Position numbers and translations under genes: made by a program. 34,502 nt of DNA from Actinomycetes bacterium (lineage in GTDB: Bacteria > Actinomycetota > Actinomycetes > Actinomycetales > Microbacteriaceae): assembly GCA_023432005.1 (NCBI GenBank), contig JAEYVF010000087.1, positions 1 to 34,502 on the forward strand, given 5' to 3'. This document shows positions 1 through 7,842 of this stretch, piece after piece; within the stretch, counting starts at the first letter, position 1, and every line of letters starts with the position of its first letter. The notes beneath the pieces were generated by a model. The model was not told the origin of the DNA. It made no database searches and saw only the letters and a list, made by a program, of their open reading frames with translations.

Positions 1-17
1 GCCTCCGGGAGCGGGCG

Positions 18-1415
18 TCAGGCGGTCTGGGCCTCGGCCTCGGCGGCGGGCGCGGCGGGCGCGTCGGCGGATGCGGCGGGGATCGGGGAGACGACCGCGG
101 GGTCGATCTCGGGTCGGCCGGCGCCGAGCTCGTCGAGCACGGCGAACTCGCTCTGGGTGAGGTGCTTGGGCGCGTCGTCGATCATGCGCGGCTCGCCGAT
201 GACCTTCGACTCGTCGAGGCCGTCGAGCTTGCGCGCCGTCACGAGCACGCGCTGCTCGAGCGAGCTCGCGAACTTGTTGTAGTGGTTGACCGTCGACTCG
301 ATCGCACCGCGCAGCTTGTCGGCGTGCTCGGAGAGCGTCGCGAGACGACCGTAGAGCTCCTTACCGAGGTCGAAGAGGCGCTTCGCGTCTTCCGTGAGCA
401 CGTCCTGCTGCCACGTGAAGGCGATCGTCTTGAGCAGCGCCCAGAGCGTGCCGGGGTTGGCGAGGATGATGCGCTTCGAGAACGCGTAGTCCATGAGGTT
501 CGGGTCGGCCTCCATGGCCGCGGCGAGCAGCGGCTCGTTCGGGATGAAGGCGATCGTGAAATCGGGGCTCGCGTCGAGTCCCGTCCAGTACGACTTCGAC
601 GCGAGAGCGTCGACGTGGCTGCGCACCTGCTTGGCGTGAGCCGCGAGCAGGCGCGCGCGCTGCGCCTCCTGCTCGCCCGTCGCGGTCGCCGGGATGGCGC
701 TCGCCTCGATGAACGAGTTGTAGGGCACCTTGGCGTCGACCGGGATGGCCTTGCCGCCCGGCAGGTTGACGACCATGTCGGGTCGCCGCGTGCCGCTCTC
801 GGATGCGATCGTCGACTGCACCGAGAAGTCGACGCGGTTGAGGAGACCCGCCGACTCCACGAGCGTGCGCAGCTGGGTCTCGCCCCACACGCCGCGGGTG
901 GCGTTGTTGCGCAGCGCGCTCGCGAGCTGCTCGGCGGTCTGCCGCAGGCGCTCCTCGGATTCGGTGGCCGTCTTGAGCTGCTGGCTGAGCTCGCCGTGCT
1001 GCTGCGCGCGCTGACGCTCGAGTTCGACGACCTTGCTCTGCATGGCGGTGAGGGTCTCCTTGACGGGCGCGAGCTCCTGCAGCACCTTGTGCTCGGCTGC
1101 CGCGTCGGCCTCGCGCTTGCGCGCTTCCTCGCGCTGCTGTGCGACGAGCTCGCCATAGCGCTCCTGGGCGAGGTCGAGCTGCTCGCGCAGCCCGGCGAGG
1201 GACGCCTGCGCCGCCGCGAGCGTGCGCTCGACCTCGGCGCGCGCCGCGGCCTCCTGCGCGCGCACCTCGGCGACGACCGCCTGGTGGCGAGCCTCGAGCA
1301 CCTCGGCATCCGCGCCCCCCGCGGTGTGGCGGGAGCGCACGACGAGCGCCGCGGCGACCGCGCCGACGACGAGGCCGATCACGAGGCCGACGATCAGGGG
1401 GAGGAGAGCGTCCAT
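18..1415 (-). CDS. rmuC: DNA recombination protein RmuC
   Basis: 465 residues, within the usual RmuC length. An N-terminal membrane anchor (about residues 4-27, a run of Leu/Val/Ile/Gly/Ala) is followed by a long Ala/Glu/Arg-rich coiled coil (about 40-190). The RmuC core follows, with RRPDMVVNLPGGKAIPVDAK near residues 210-230, whose D...PVDAK spacing resembles a PD-(D/E)XK nuclease fold. The C-terminus is an Ala/Pro-rich tail. In E. coli, RmuC limits inversions at short inverted repeats and is thought to be a nuclease. The ATG at 1415 is chosen because the frame continues upstream only as low-complexity sequence and the membrane anchor begins right there. No clear ribosome site precedes it; a GACACT box ends 6 nt before the ATG, so it may be leaderless. 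It is divergent from mmsA. The family call is firm; the biochemical role is from family knowledge. Confidence 0.93.
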   Translation of the reverse strand: MDALLPLIVGLVIGLVVGAVAAALVVRSRHTAGGADAEVLEARHQAVVAEVRAQEAAARAEVERTLAAAQASLAGLREQLDLAQERYGELVAQQREEARKREADAAAEHKVLQELAPVKETLTAMQSKVVELERQRAQQHGELSQQLKTATESEERLRQTAEQLASALRNNATRGVWGETQLRTLVESAGLLNRVDFSVQSTIASESGTRRPDMVVNLPGGKAIPVDAKVPYNSFIEASAIPATATGEQEAQRARLLAAHAKQVRSHVDALASKSYWTGLDASPDFTIAFIPNEPLLAAAMEADPNLMDYAFSKRIILANPGTLWALLKTIAFTWQQDVLTEDAKRLFDLGKELYGRLATLSEHADKLRGAIESTVNHYNKFASSLEQRVLVTARKLDGLDESKVIGEPRMIDDAPKHLTQSEFAVLDELGAGRPEIDPAVVSPIPAASADAPAAPAAEAEAQTA

Positions 1416-1552
1416 GCCGACAGTGTCGCAGCGGCCGCCGACATCCCCGTGGCGACGGGCCGCACGCCCGCTCAGCTGCTCTCGCGTCACCTCGCGAGGC
1501 GCCGCGTGAACAGGGGAACGCGGGCGCAAAATGTTAACGAAATGTCTCCGAG

Positions 1553-1558
1553 TAACCT
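1553..1558 (+). promoter_or_regulatory. Candidate -10 box of mmsA (TAACCT)
   Basis: TAACCT lies 7 nt before the ATG at 1566, which would place transcription start at or next to the start codon. No Shine-Dalgarno at proper spacing is seen. The -35 region is AT-richer than its surroundings but has no clear TTGACA match. An in-frame ATG at 1542 exists but also lacks a ribosome site. Confidence 0.4.
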
Positions 1559-1565
1559 CGGGAAC

Positions 1566-3062
1566 ATGGCCACTGAGATCCTCGACCACTGGGTGGGTGG
1601 CGCCGTGTTCACCGGCGACTCGACCCGCACCGCACCCGTCTACAACCCCGCCAAGGGCGTCGTCCAGAAGGAGGTGCGCCTGGCCTCCGCCGCCGACGTG
1701 GACCACGCCGTCGCGACCGCCAAGGCCGCCTTCCCGGCGTGGGCCGACACGAGCCTCGCCAAGCGCCAGCAGGTGCTCTTCGCGTTCCGCGAGATCCTCA
1801 ACGCGCGCAAGGGCGAGCTCGCCGCGATCCTCACGGCCGAGCACGGCAAGGTGACCTCCGACGCGCTCGGCGAGATCGCGCGCGGCCTCGAGGTCGTCGA
1901 GTTCGCGTGCGCCATCCCGCACCTCCTCAAGGGCGAGTACTCCGAGAACGTCTCGACGGGCGTCGACGTCTACTCGGTGCGACAGCCGCTCGGCGTCGTC
2001 GGCGTGATCAGCCCCTTCAACTTCCCGGCCATGGTGCCCATGTGGTTCTTCCCGCTCGCGCTCGCCGCCGGCAACGCCGTCGTGCTGAAGCCCTCCGAGA
2101 AGGACCCGAGCGCCTCCATCTGGATGGCCGAGGCCCTCAAGGAGGCCGGCCTCCCCGACGGCGTGTTCAATGTCGTCAACGGCGACAAGGAAGCCGTCGA
2201 CACGATCCTCGAACACGTCGACATCGCCTCAGTCTCGTTCGTCGGCTCGACGCCGATCGCGAAGTACGTGTACGAGCGCGGCACCGCCGCCGGCAAGCGC
2301 GTGCAGGCACTCGGCGGCGCCAAGAACCACATGCTCGTGCTGCCCGACGCCGACCTCGACCTCGTGGCCGATTCCGCCGTCAACGCGGGCTTCGGCTCGG
2401 CGGGTGAGCGCTGCATGGCGATCTCGGTGCTCGTCGCGGTCGAGCCCGTCGCCGACGAGCTCATCGGCAAGATCCGCGAGCGGATGTCGGGACTCAAGGT
2501 CGGCGACGGCACGCGCAACTGCGACATGGGCCCCCTCATCACGCGCGAGCACCGCGACAAGGTCGCGGGCTACCTCGACGTGGCCGTGCAGGACGGCGCC
2601 GAGGTGGTCGTCGACGGGCGCGGCGTCGAGGTCGACGGCGAGGCCGACGGCTTCTGGCTCGGGCCCACCCTCGTCGACAAGGTGCCCACGAGCTCCGCGG
2701 TCTACCGCGACGAGATCTTCGGGCCCGTGCTGTCGGTCGTGCGCGTGCACTCCTACGAGGAGGGCCTCGAGCTCATCAACAGCGGCAAGTACGGCAACGG
2801 CACCGCGATCTTCACGAACGACGGCGGCGCCGCGCGCCGCTTCCAGCGCGAGGTGGAGGTCGGCATGGTCGGCATCAACGTGCCGATCCCCGTGCCGGTC
2901 GGCTACTACTCGTTCGGCGGCTGGAAGGACTCGCTCTTCGGCGACACGAAGGCGTACGGCCCCGACGCCATCCGCTTCTTCACGCGCGAGAAGGCCGTGA
3001 CCTCGCGCTGGCTCGACCCGTCGCACGGCGGCATCAACCTGGGCTTCCCCCAGAACGGCTGA
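1566..3062 (+). CDS. mmsA: CoA-acylating methylmalonate-semialdehyde dehydrogenase
   Basis: 498 residues, matching the MmsA/IolA family. It converts methylmalonate semialdehyde (valine route) to propionyl-CoA, or malonate semialdehyde (inositol route) to acetyl-CoA, using NAD+ and CoA. The aldehyde dehydrogenase fold is clear: the SPFNFP motif near residue 150, the nucleotide-binding VLKPSEKDP segment, and SFVGSTPIAKYVY. The catalytic cysteine is C283 in GERCMA, the signature of this subfamily. The stretch QALGGAKNH replaces the ELGGK of classical ALDHs, so the general-base Glu is absent, as expected of the CoA-dependent branch. No other valine or inositol gene is nearby, so the physiological substrate cannot be decided here. 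The ATG at 1566 fits family N-termini. The small gene at 3083 follows after 20 nt and is probably cotranscribed. Confidence 0.94.
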   Translation: MATEILDHWVGGAVFTGDSTRTAPVYNPAKGVVQKEVRLASAADVDHAVATAKAAFPAWADTSLAKRQQVLFAFREILNARKGELAAILTAEHGKVTSDALGEIARGLEVVEFACAIPHLLKGEYSENVSTGVDVYSVRQPLGVVGVISPFNFPAMVPMWFFPLALAAGNAVVLKPSEKDPSASIWMAEALKEAGLPDGVFNVVNGDKEAVDTILEHVDIASVSFVGSTPIAKYVYERGTAAGKRVQALGGAKNHMLVLPDADLDLVADSAVNAGFGSAGERCMAISVLVAVEPVADELIGKIRERMSGLKVGDGTRNCDMGPLITREHRDKVAGYLDVAVQDGAEVVVDGRGVEVDGEADGFWLGPTLVDKVPTSSAVYRDEIFGPVLSVVRVHSYEEGLELINSGKYGNGTAIFTNDGGAARRFQREVEVGMVGINVPIPVPVGYYSFGGWKDSLFGDTKAYGPDAIRFFTREKAVTSRWLDPSHGGINLGFPQNG

Positions 3063-3082
3063 TCGTCGCGCGGCTGAATCGC

Positions 3083-3559
3083 ATGACGGATGCGGCGCGC
3101 GCCGCGGTCGACCGGGTGGTCGCCGCGCTGAGCGCCGCCGGCGCGCCCGTCGAGCAGCGCGTCGAGATCGTGCAGCGACGGTTCCGCGGCACCCGCATGG
3201 TCGTCGCGGGGGAGGTGTGGCGGCTCGGCGCGGTGTGCGCGGATGCGTCGGGTGCGCTCTTCGCGACGGGCGAGGTGCTCGTCGTGGCGCGACCCACGCA
3301 TCCGAATCACCGATCGGCGACGGCGCTGCGACGCAACGAGCTGCGGCAGCTCGCCGTGAGATCGGGCATCCGCGAGGGGTCGACGGTCGTGCTCGACGCC
3401 CGCCCGCTCGACCTCGCGGCCCCCGAGGCGCCGCTCGTGGCGACGGATGCGGGGGTCGCCGTCGAGTGGACGCCGGGCGCGGTGCCCACGCCCCTCGACG
3501 CCTATCTCTCCGAGCGCGCGGAGCTGCTGCTGCATCCGCCGCGCGGGGCGGGCGACTGA
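3083..3559 (+). CDS. Conserved-looking hypothetical protein (158 aa)
   Basis: I do not recognise this protein. It is soluble, Arg/Ala-rich, without signal peptide or membrane segment. It holds an N-terminal helix (about 5-22), a central region with GEVWRLGAV and GEVLVVARPTHPNHRS, and RNELRQLAVRSGIREG near 95-115. A C-terminal segment ends in LLLHPP. Codon use matches neighbours (third positions strongly G/C), and it starts 20 nt after mmsA, so it is probably translated from the same transcript. The ATG at 3083 has only a weak upstream purine stretch. Its end lies 4 nt from the convergent exonuclease gene. That it is a real gene is well supported; no function is claimed. Confidence 0.75.
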   Translation: MTDAARAAVDRVVAALSAAGAPVEQRVEIVQRRFRGTRMVVAGEVWRLGAVCADASGALFATGEVLVVARPTHPNHRSATALRRNELRQLAVRSGIREGSTVVLDARPLDLAAPEAPLVATDAGVAVEWTPGAVPTPLDAYLSERAELLLHPPRGAGD

Positions 3560-3563
3560 CGCG

Positions 3564-4154
3564 TCAGGACGCGACGGCGACGGCGGGCGGCACCGTCGTG
3601 GCGATGCGGATGCCGGCGATCTCGGCGAGCTCGGGCAGGTCGATCGCGCCGTGCCGGTCGGCCGCGTGGACGATGATCGCGGCGCACGCCTCGGCGTCGG
3701 CGACGGCGTCGTGGTGGGGGAAGTCCTCGAAGCCGGCGGCCATCGCGACGAGCGGAAGCCGGTACGACTCGAGGTGGTACGTCTTGCGTGCGAGCTGGAG
3801 GCTGCAGAGGTAGGAGTAGGCGGGCACGGCGAGTCCCGTGGCCGCGCACGCCGACTTGATGACCCCCATGTCGAAGCCCGCGTTGTGCGCGACGAGGATG
3901 TCGCCGCCCGTGTACTCGAGGAGGTCGGGGAGCTGCTCGGCCCATCCCGGCGCGCCGATGACGTCGGCGGCGCGGATGCCGTGGATGCGCGTGTTCCACT
4001 CGACGAAGTGGTCGTGGCCGGGCGGGGGCTGGATGAGCCACCCGATGCGGTCGACGACCTGGCCGTCGCGCACCTTCACGAGGCCGACCGAGCATGCGCT
4101 CGCACTGGAGCCGTTCGCCGTCTCGAAGTCGATCGCGGTGAAGTCCAGTGGCAC
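3564..4154 (-). CDS. DEDDh 3'-5' exonuclease, DNA polymerase III epsilon-like
   Basis: 196 residues with all three exonuclease motifs of the DnaQ superfamily. Motif I is DFTAIDFETAN at the N-terminus (Asp and Glu metal ligands), motif II is HNAGFDMGVIKSA near residue 85, and motif III is HHDAVADAEACA near 150, where the HxxxxD pattern marks the DEDDh subgroup. Stand-alone proteins of this kind remove nucleotides from 3' ends of DNA or RNA in proofreading or repair; the exact substrate is not determined by sequence. The GTG start at 4154 puts motif I close to the N-terminus, as is normal; the frame stays open upstream but reads as Arg-rich filler. A GAGAGT box 6 nt upstream could be a -10 of a leaderless transcript. 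Confidence 0.88.
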   Translation of the reverse strand: MPLDFTAIDFETANGSSASACSVGLVKVRDGQVVDRIGWLIQPPPGHDHFVEWNTRIHGIRAADVIGAPGWAEQLPDLLEYTGGDILVAHNAGFDMGVIKSACAATGLAVPAYSYLCSLQLARKTYHLESYRLPLVAMAAGFEDFPHHDAVADAEACAAIIVHAADRHGAIDLPELAEIAGIRIATTVPPAVAVAS

Positions 4155-4233
4155 GTCTCGACTCTCGCACGGGGCACCGACAGCGGCCCCCGGGCACGCC
4201 GCGCGCGCCCGAAACCGTACCCGGAGACGACGG

Positions 4234-4266
4234 CGGGCCCGTCGCCGACGTGCGGCGACGGGCCCG
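4234..4266 (-). terminator. 14-bp perfect stem-loop downstream of the 97-aa gene
   Basis: CGGGCCCGTCGCCG (4234-4247) and CGGCGACGGGCCCG (4253-4266) are exact reverse complements around the loop ACGTG. The hairpin lies 25 nt past the stop of the minus-strand gene at 4292-4585 and before the start of the exonuclease. There is no T-run after it, so it is a G/C-type terminator or a 3'-end stabiliser. Confidence 0.65.
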
Positions 4267-4291
4267 ATGGTGGTCCCGTTTCGCGGGCGCA

Positions 4292-4585
4292 TCAGCGCAC
4301 GCGCACCAGGGCGTGCGTCTGCGAGACGGCGCGCTCGCGCTCGAGCTGCAGGCGGAGCGCCGTGCGCTCGCGGTGCAGCAGGCCGAGCTCGAACGAGTTC
4401 GCGAGCCGCTCGTGCCGGGCGAGCTCGCGCCCGGGGCGGCGACCCCAGCGGATGAGCGCCATGCCGAGGTGCAGCGCGGCGCGGTCGACGAGGCTCAGGG
4501 TGCGCGCGGGGGCGTGCACGACGGGCGTCGCGACCTCGTGGGCCGGTTGGACGGTGTGACGCGTGGGCGTCAACGTGCTGTTCAT
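4292..4585 (-). CDS. Small hypothetical protein with basic amphipathic core
   Basis: 97 residues. The ATG at 4585 is preceded by TGAGGACACC, an acceptable ribosome site. The protein begins with a Thr/Pro/His-rich segment, then LSLVDRAALHLGMALIRWGRR (about 42-62; one hydrophobic, possibly amphipathic helix ending in Arg), and then a Glu/Arg-rich helical tail rich in RERTALRLQLERER. The look is of a small membrane-associated or coiled-coil protein. I recall similar small proteins with a 'LALxxWGRR' helix in Microbacteriaceae but cannot name a function. It is followed by a strong stem-loop at 4234-4266. Confidence 0.7.
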   Translation of the reverse strand: MNSTLTPTRHTVQPAHEVATPVVHAPARTLSLVDRAALHLGMALIRWGRRPGRELARHERLANSFELGLLHRERTALRLQLERERAVSQTHALVRVR

Positions 4586-4782
4586 GATCGGTGTCCTCAG
4601 ATGTGGTGGATGTCGAGGCGCACCTGGTGGGCTGCCTCGGAGGAGTGCCGCTCCTGGCGGCACGCTACCGACCACCGCTGACATTCGGCGGGGTCGTGGA
4701 CGGGACGTGATCGACGGGCTGCTGCTCTGCCGATCGGGCTTCGAGAGCGTCGCCACCGTCATGGACGGCGGCGCAGAAACGC

Positions 4783-4869
4783 TCAGTCCCGGACGGTGTC
4801 GACGCCGACGAAGCCGGCGGTTGCTGCGAGTCGACGCTCGCGGCTGGTGAACGGTGCGTTGATCATCAT
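4783..4869 (-). CDS. Possible 28-residue small protein with strong ribosome site
   Basis: A 28-codon ORF starts ATG-ATG-ATC at 4869 and is preceded by GAAAGGAG with 6-7 nt spacing, one of the best Shine-Dalgarno sequences in the window. The peptide is MMINAPFTSRERRLAATAGF followed by VGVDTVRD. The surrounding 4586-5032 stretch holds no other gene. The next gene on the same strand, at 4585, is about 200 nt downstream and has its own ribosome site. A possible promoter for this ORF is TTGCGT with TAGTGT (4922-4927) about 18 nt apart. I know no family for it. Confidence 0.45.
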   Translation of the reverse strand: MMINAPFTSRERRLAATAGFVGVDTVRD

Positions 4870-5018
4870 TGCCGTCTCCTTTCGGTGTCTGATCTCGTGC
4901 CGACCCTCGGCACAGGTGATGACACTAGCCACCTCGCGCGACGCGACGCAAGCATCTCGGGCGTGTCGCGCGATATCCGGGACCGCGGCGGGACACATCC
5001 GGGACATCACGGCGAAGG

Positions 5019-5024
5019 TAGGCT
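5019..5024 (+). promoter_or_regulatory. -10 box of ychF (TAGGCT), probable leaderless start
   Basis: TAGGCT, a good actinobacterial -10 hexamer, lies 8 nt before the GTG start of ychF at 5033. Transcription would begin at or within 1-2 nt of the GTG, and no Shine-Dalgarno exists between. Confidence 0.5.
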
Positions 5025-5032
5025 TGACGCCC

Positions 5033-6109
5033 GTGGCTCTCACCATCGGAATCGTCGGACTGCCCAACGTCGGCAAGTCGACCCTCTTCAACGCCCTCAC
5101 CAAGAACACCGTGCTCGCGGCGAACTACCCCTTCGCGACGATCGAGCCGAACGTGGGCGTGGTGAACCTGCCCGACGAGCGCCTCCAGGTGCTCGCGCAG
5201 ATCTTCGGCAGCGAGCGCATCCTGCCCGCGACGGTGAGCTTCGTCGACATCGCCGGCATCGTGAAGGGCGCCTCGGAGGGTGAGGGCCTCGGCAACCAGT
5301 TCCTCGCGAACATCCGCGAGGCGGATGCGATCGCGCAGGTCGTGCGCGGCTTCGACGACTCCGACGTCGTGCACGTCGCGGGCGCCGTCGACCCGCGGGC
5401 CGACCTCGAGGTCATCACGACCGAGCTCGCGCTCGCCGACCTGCAGACCCTCGAGAAGGCGATCACGCGCCTCGAGAAGGAGGTCAAGGGCAAGAAGGCC
5501 GACCCGGCGGTGCTGGATGCCGCCCTCTCGGCCAGGACGGCCCTCGACGCCGGTACGCCGCTGTCGCGCGCGACCGACATCGACCTCTCGCTCCTCAGGG
5601 AGCTCGGGCTCATGACCGCGAAGCCCATCATCTACGTGTTCAACGTCGACGAGGCCGTGCTCACCGACGAGGCCCGCAAGGCGGAGCTCGCCGAGCTCGT
5701 CGCGCCCGCGAAGGCGGTCTTCCTCGACGCGAAGGTCGAGTCGGAGCTCATCGACCTCGACCCCGAGGACGCGGCGGAGCTGCTCGCCTCGACGGGTCAG
5801 GACGAGTCGGGTCTCGACCAGCTCGCCCGCATCGGCTTCGACACCCTCGGCCTGCAGACCTACCTCACGGCGGGACCGAAGGAGGCGCGCGCCTGGACCA
5901 TCCGCAAGGGCTGGAAGGCCCCGCAGGCGGCGGGCGTCATCCACACCGACTTCGAGCGCGGCTTCATCAAGGCCGAGGTCGTCTCGTTCGAGGACCTCGT
6001 CGCCGCCGGCTCGCTCGCGGAGGCCCGCTCCCGCGGCAAGGCCCGCATCGAGGGCAAGGACTACGTCATGCAGGACGGCGACGTCGTGGAGTTCCGCTTC
6101 AACGTGTGA
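5033..6109 (+). CDS. ychF: Redox-regulated ribosome-binding ATPase YchF (OLA1 family)
   Basis: 358 residues, the usual YchF length. The P-loop is GLPNVGKST near residues 8-16. The switch region is NYPFATIEPNVG, followed by DIAGIVKGASEGEGLGNQFL (G3 with its glycine-rich extension). The G4 position reads FNVDEA rather than NKxD, which explains the ATP preference known for this family. A central coiled-coil insertion (LEKAITRLEKEVKGKK) and a C-terminal TGS domain (about 275-358) complete the architecture. The protein binds ribosomes and acts in translation and stress responses in the cytoplasm. The GTG at 5033 is chosen from homology (MALTIGIVGLPNVGKS); the upstream in-frame sequence is non-coding in character. 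It converges with the reductase gene, ending 16 nt from its stop. Confidence 0.96.
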   Translation: MALTIGIVGLPNVGKSTLFNALTKNTVLAANYPFATIEPNVGVVNLPDERLQVLAQIFGSERILPATVSFVDIAGIVKGASEGEGLGNQFLANIREADAIAQVVRGFDDSDVVHVAGAVDPRADLEVITTELALADLQTLEKAITRLEKEVKGKKADPAVLDAALSARTALDAGTPLSRATDIDLSLLRELGLMTAKPIIYVFNVDEAVLTDEARKAELAELVAPAKAVFLDAKVESELIDLDPEDAAELLASTGQDESGLDQLARIGFDTLGLQTYLTAGPKEARAWTIRKGWKAPQAAGVIHTDFERGFIKAEVVSFEDLVAAGSLAEARSRGKARIEGKDYVMQDGDVVEFRFNV

Positions 6110-6125
6110 GCCGCGCCCGGACGCG

Positions 6126-7145
6126 TCAGCCCGCCGCGCGCTCCGCGACCGGGCGCCGGCGGAGGCTCGCATCGAGGATCGCGGGCGTGGCGTACTCCTG
6201 GTCCATGCGGCCGACCCCGGTGCCGGGCGGCACGATCGCGTCGATCTCGTCGAGGATGTCGTCCGTCAGCTCGACGTCGGCCGCCGCGAGGAGGTCGTCG
6301 AGCTGCTCCATGGTCCGCGGCCCGAGGAGCGCGGCCGTGACGCCGGGGTGGGAGATGACGAACGCGAGCGCGAGGTGCGTGAGCGGCAGCCCGACGCGAT
6401 CCGCGAGCGCGACGAGCTCCTCCACGGCGTCGATGCGTCGCTCGTCGCGGAGCGCGGCGAAGAGCTGCGTGCGCCGCAGGTCGCTCTCCTGGCCGCGGCG
6501 CACGCGGCCGGTGAGCATGCCGCTCGCGAGCGGGCTCCAGATGACGGTGCCCATCCCGTAACGCTGGGCGACGGGCAGCACCTCGCGCTCGATCGTGCGG
6601 TCCAGCAGCGAGTAGTGCGGCTGCTCGACGCGGAAGCGCTCGAACCCGCGGCGCTCGGCGACCCACTGCGCCTCGACGATGTCGGACGCGGGCATGTCGG
6701 ACGTGCCGATCGCACGCACCTTGCCGCTGCGTACGAGGTCGGTGAGCGCCGAGAGCGTCTCCTCGATGTCGGTCGCGGGGTCGGGGCGGTGCATCTGGTA
6801 GACGTCGAGGTGATCGGTCTGCAGCCGGCGCAGCGAGCCCTCGACGGCCGTCATGATCCACCGGCGGGAGCCGCCGCGGTGGTTCGGGTCCTCGTCGATC
6901 GGGCGGGCGAACTTCGAGGCGAGCACGACCTCGTCGCGGCGGCCGCGCAGCGCCCGGCCCAGGATCTCCTCCGAGCCCGCGTACGCGTCCGCGGTGTCGA
7001 TGAAGTTGATGCCGGCGTCGAGCGCGCGCGCGACCATGCGGTCGACCGCGTCCTGGTCGCTCGTGCCGAACGAGCTGAACATCATGGCGCCGAGCGCGAA
7101 GGGCGAGACGTGGATGCCGGTGCGGCCGAGCGGGCGGTAGTGCAT
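6126..7145 (-). CDS. Aldo/keto reductase
   Basis: 339 residues with a (beta/alpha)8 aldo/keto reductase sequence. The catalytic tetrad is visible: Asp in FIDTADAYAGSE, Tyr five residues on in the same motif, Lys in VVLASKF, and His in YQMHRPDP. A C-terminal NADPH-binding segment is present (GPRTMEQLDDLLAA). Such enzymes reduce aldehydes or ketones with NADPH; the real substrate is unknown. The ATG at 7145 has AGGAG at good spacing. It is divergent from a TetR-family regulator, and its promoter spacer contains a perfect operator-like palindrome (see 7199-7245), so it is probably the regulator's target. Confidence 0.93.
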   Translation of the reverse strand: MHYRPLGRTGIHVSPFALGAMMFSSFGTSDQDAVDRMVARALDAGINFIDTADAYAGSEEILGRALRGRRDEVVLASKFARPIDEDPNHRGGSRRWIMTAVEGSLRRLQTDHLDVYQMHRPDPATDIEETLSALTDLVRSGKVRAIGTSDMPASDIVEAQWVAERRGFERFRVEQPHYSLLDRTIEREVLPVAQRYGMGTVIWSPLASGMLTGRVRRGQESDLRRTQLFAALRDERRIDAVEELVALADRVGLPLTHLALAFVISHPGVTAALLGPRTMEQLDDLLAAADVELTDDILDEIDAIVPPGTGVGRMDQEYATPAILDASLRRRPVAERAAG

Positions 7146-7198
7146 GAGAGCTCCTGACGAGGTGTTCGCGGGTGGGGTGGAGCCGCTACGCTGGTTAA

Positions 7199-7245
7199 GC
7201 GGAACAGCATTCCGCAACTATACGGAACATTGTTCCGTTTGTCAC
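7199..7245 (-). promoter_or_regulatory. Reductase promoter overlapped by two TetR-type palindromes
   Basis: Two 17-bp inverted repeats share half-sites of the form (A/G)CGGAA...TTCCG(C/T): GCGGAACAGCATTCCGC at 7199-7215 and ACGGAACATTGTTCCGT at 7222-7238, centres 23 bp apart. On the minus strand, GTGACA (7245-7240) and TATAGT (7222-7217) form -35 and -10 boxes with a 17-bp spacer (7223-7239). The second palindrome fills the spacer and the first lies just downstream of the -10. Binding there would block the reductase promoter, and probably that of the regulator too. Confidence 0.8.
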
Positions 7246-7256
7246 GAGAGGATCCG

Positions 7257-7817
7257 ATGAGCGACGGCGGAATACGGGAGGCGCCGCCCCGACGGCGCGC
7301 CGATGCCGTACGCAACGCGGAGGCGGTGCTCGAGGCGGCGAAGGCGGTCTTCGCCGAAGCCGGCGTGGACGCACCCATGCGCGACATCGCCGCGCGTGCG
7401 GGGGTGGGCGTGGGGACCATCTATCGCAGCTATCCGCAGCGCTCCGACCTCATCATCGCCGTCTTCCGGCGGGAGGTGGATGCGACGGCGCGCGCGGCGG
7501 AGGAGCTCGCGGCCGAGTACCCGCCGGCCGAGGCGCTGCGCCGCTGGGCGGACCGCTTCGCGAGGTTCGTCGCGACCAAGCGCGGATTCTCGAGCGCCCT
7601 GCACTCGGGCGATCCCGCGTACCAGCCCCTTCCCGCCTACTTCCTCGGGGCGCTCGCTCCGCGCGTGCAGAGCATCCTCGATGCCGGAGCCCAGGAGGGC
7701 ACGATCCGAGCCGACGTGCTGGCGGAAGACCTCATCACAGCCCTCAGCCGCCTCGCGGGCGACGGCCCCGGGTCGAACATGACCGGCGTGCTTCTCGACG
7801 GCCTGCTCCGGCCGTGA
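7257..7817 (+). CDS. TetR/AcrR-family transcriptional regulator
   Basis: 186 residues. The N-terminal helix-turn-helix (about residues 16-65) includes NAEAVLEAAKAVFAEAG and DIAARAGVGVGTIYRSYPQR, the classic TetR signature. The remaining all-helical part (about 75-186) would be the ligand-binding and dimerisation domain; the ligand is unknown. The ATG at 7257 follows GAGAGGA at suitable spacing; an earlier in-frame ATG at 7230 lies inside the operator and is less likely. It is divergent from the aldo/keto reductase. The two palindromes between the genes fit autoregulation and repression of the reductase. Confidence 0.93.
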   Translation: MSDGGIREAPPRRRADAVRNAEAVLEAAKAVFAEAGVDAPMRDIAARAGVGVGTIYRSYPQRSDLIIAVFRREVDATARAAEELAAEYPPAEALRRWADRFARFVATKRGFSSALHSGDPAYQPLPAYFLGALAPRVQSILDAGAQEGTIRADVLAEDLITALSRLAGDGPGSNMTGVLLDGLLRP

Positions 7818-7842
7818 GGCGTCGAGCTGATCCGGTGCCGCC

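Noticed and set aside
162..1565. In-frame N-terminal extension of MmsA across the rmuC region
   Set aside because: The extension is antisense to rmuC and low complexity; the family N-terminus begins at the ATG at 1566.
4796..5032. In-frame upstream extension of YchF
   Set aside because: It does not match the family, and the GTG at 5033 gives the exact family N-terminus with a -10 box just before it.
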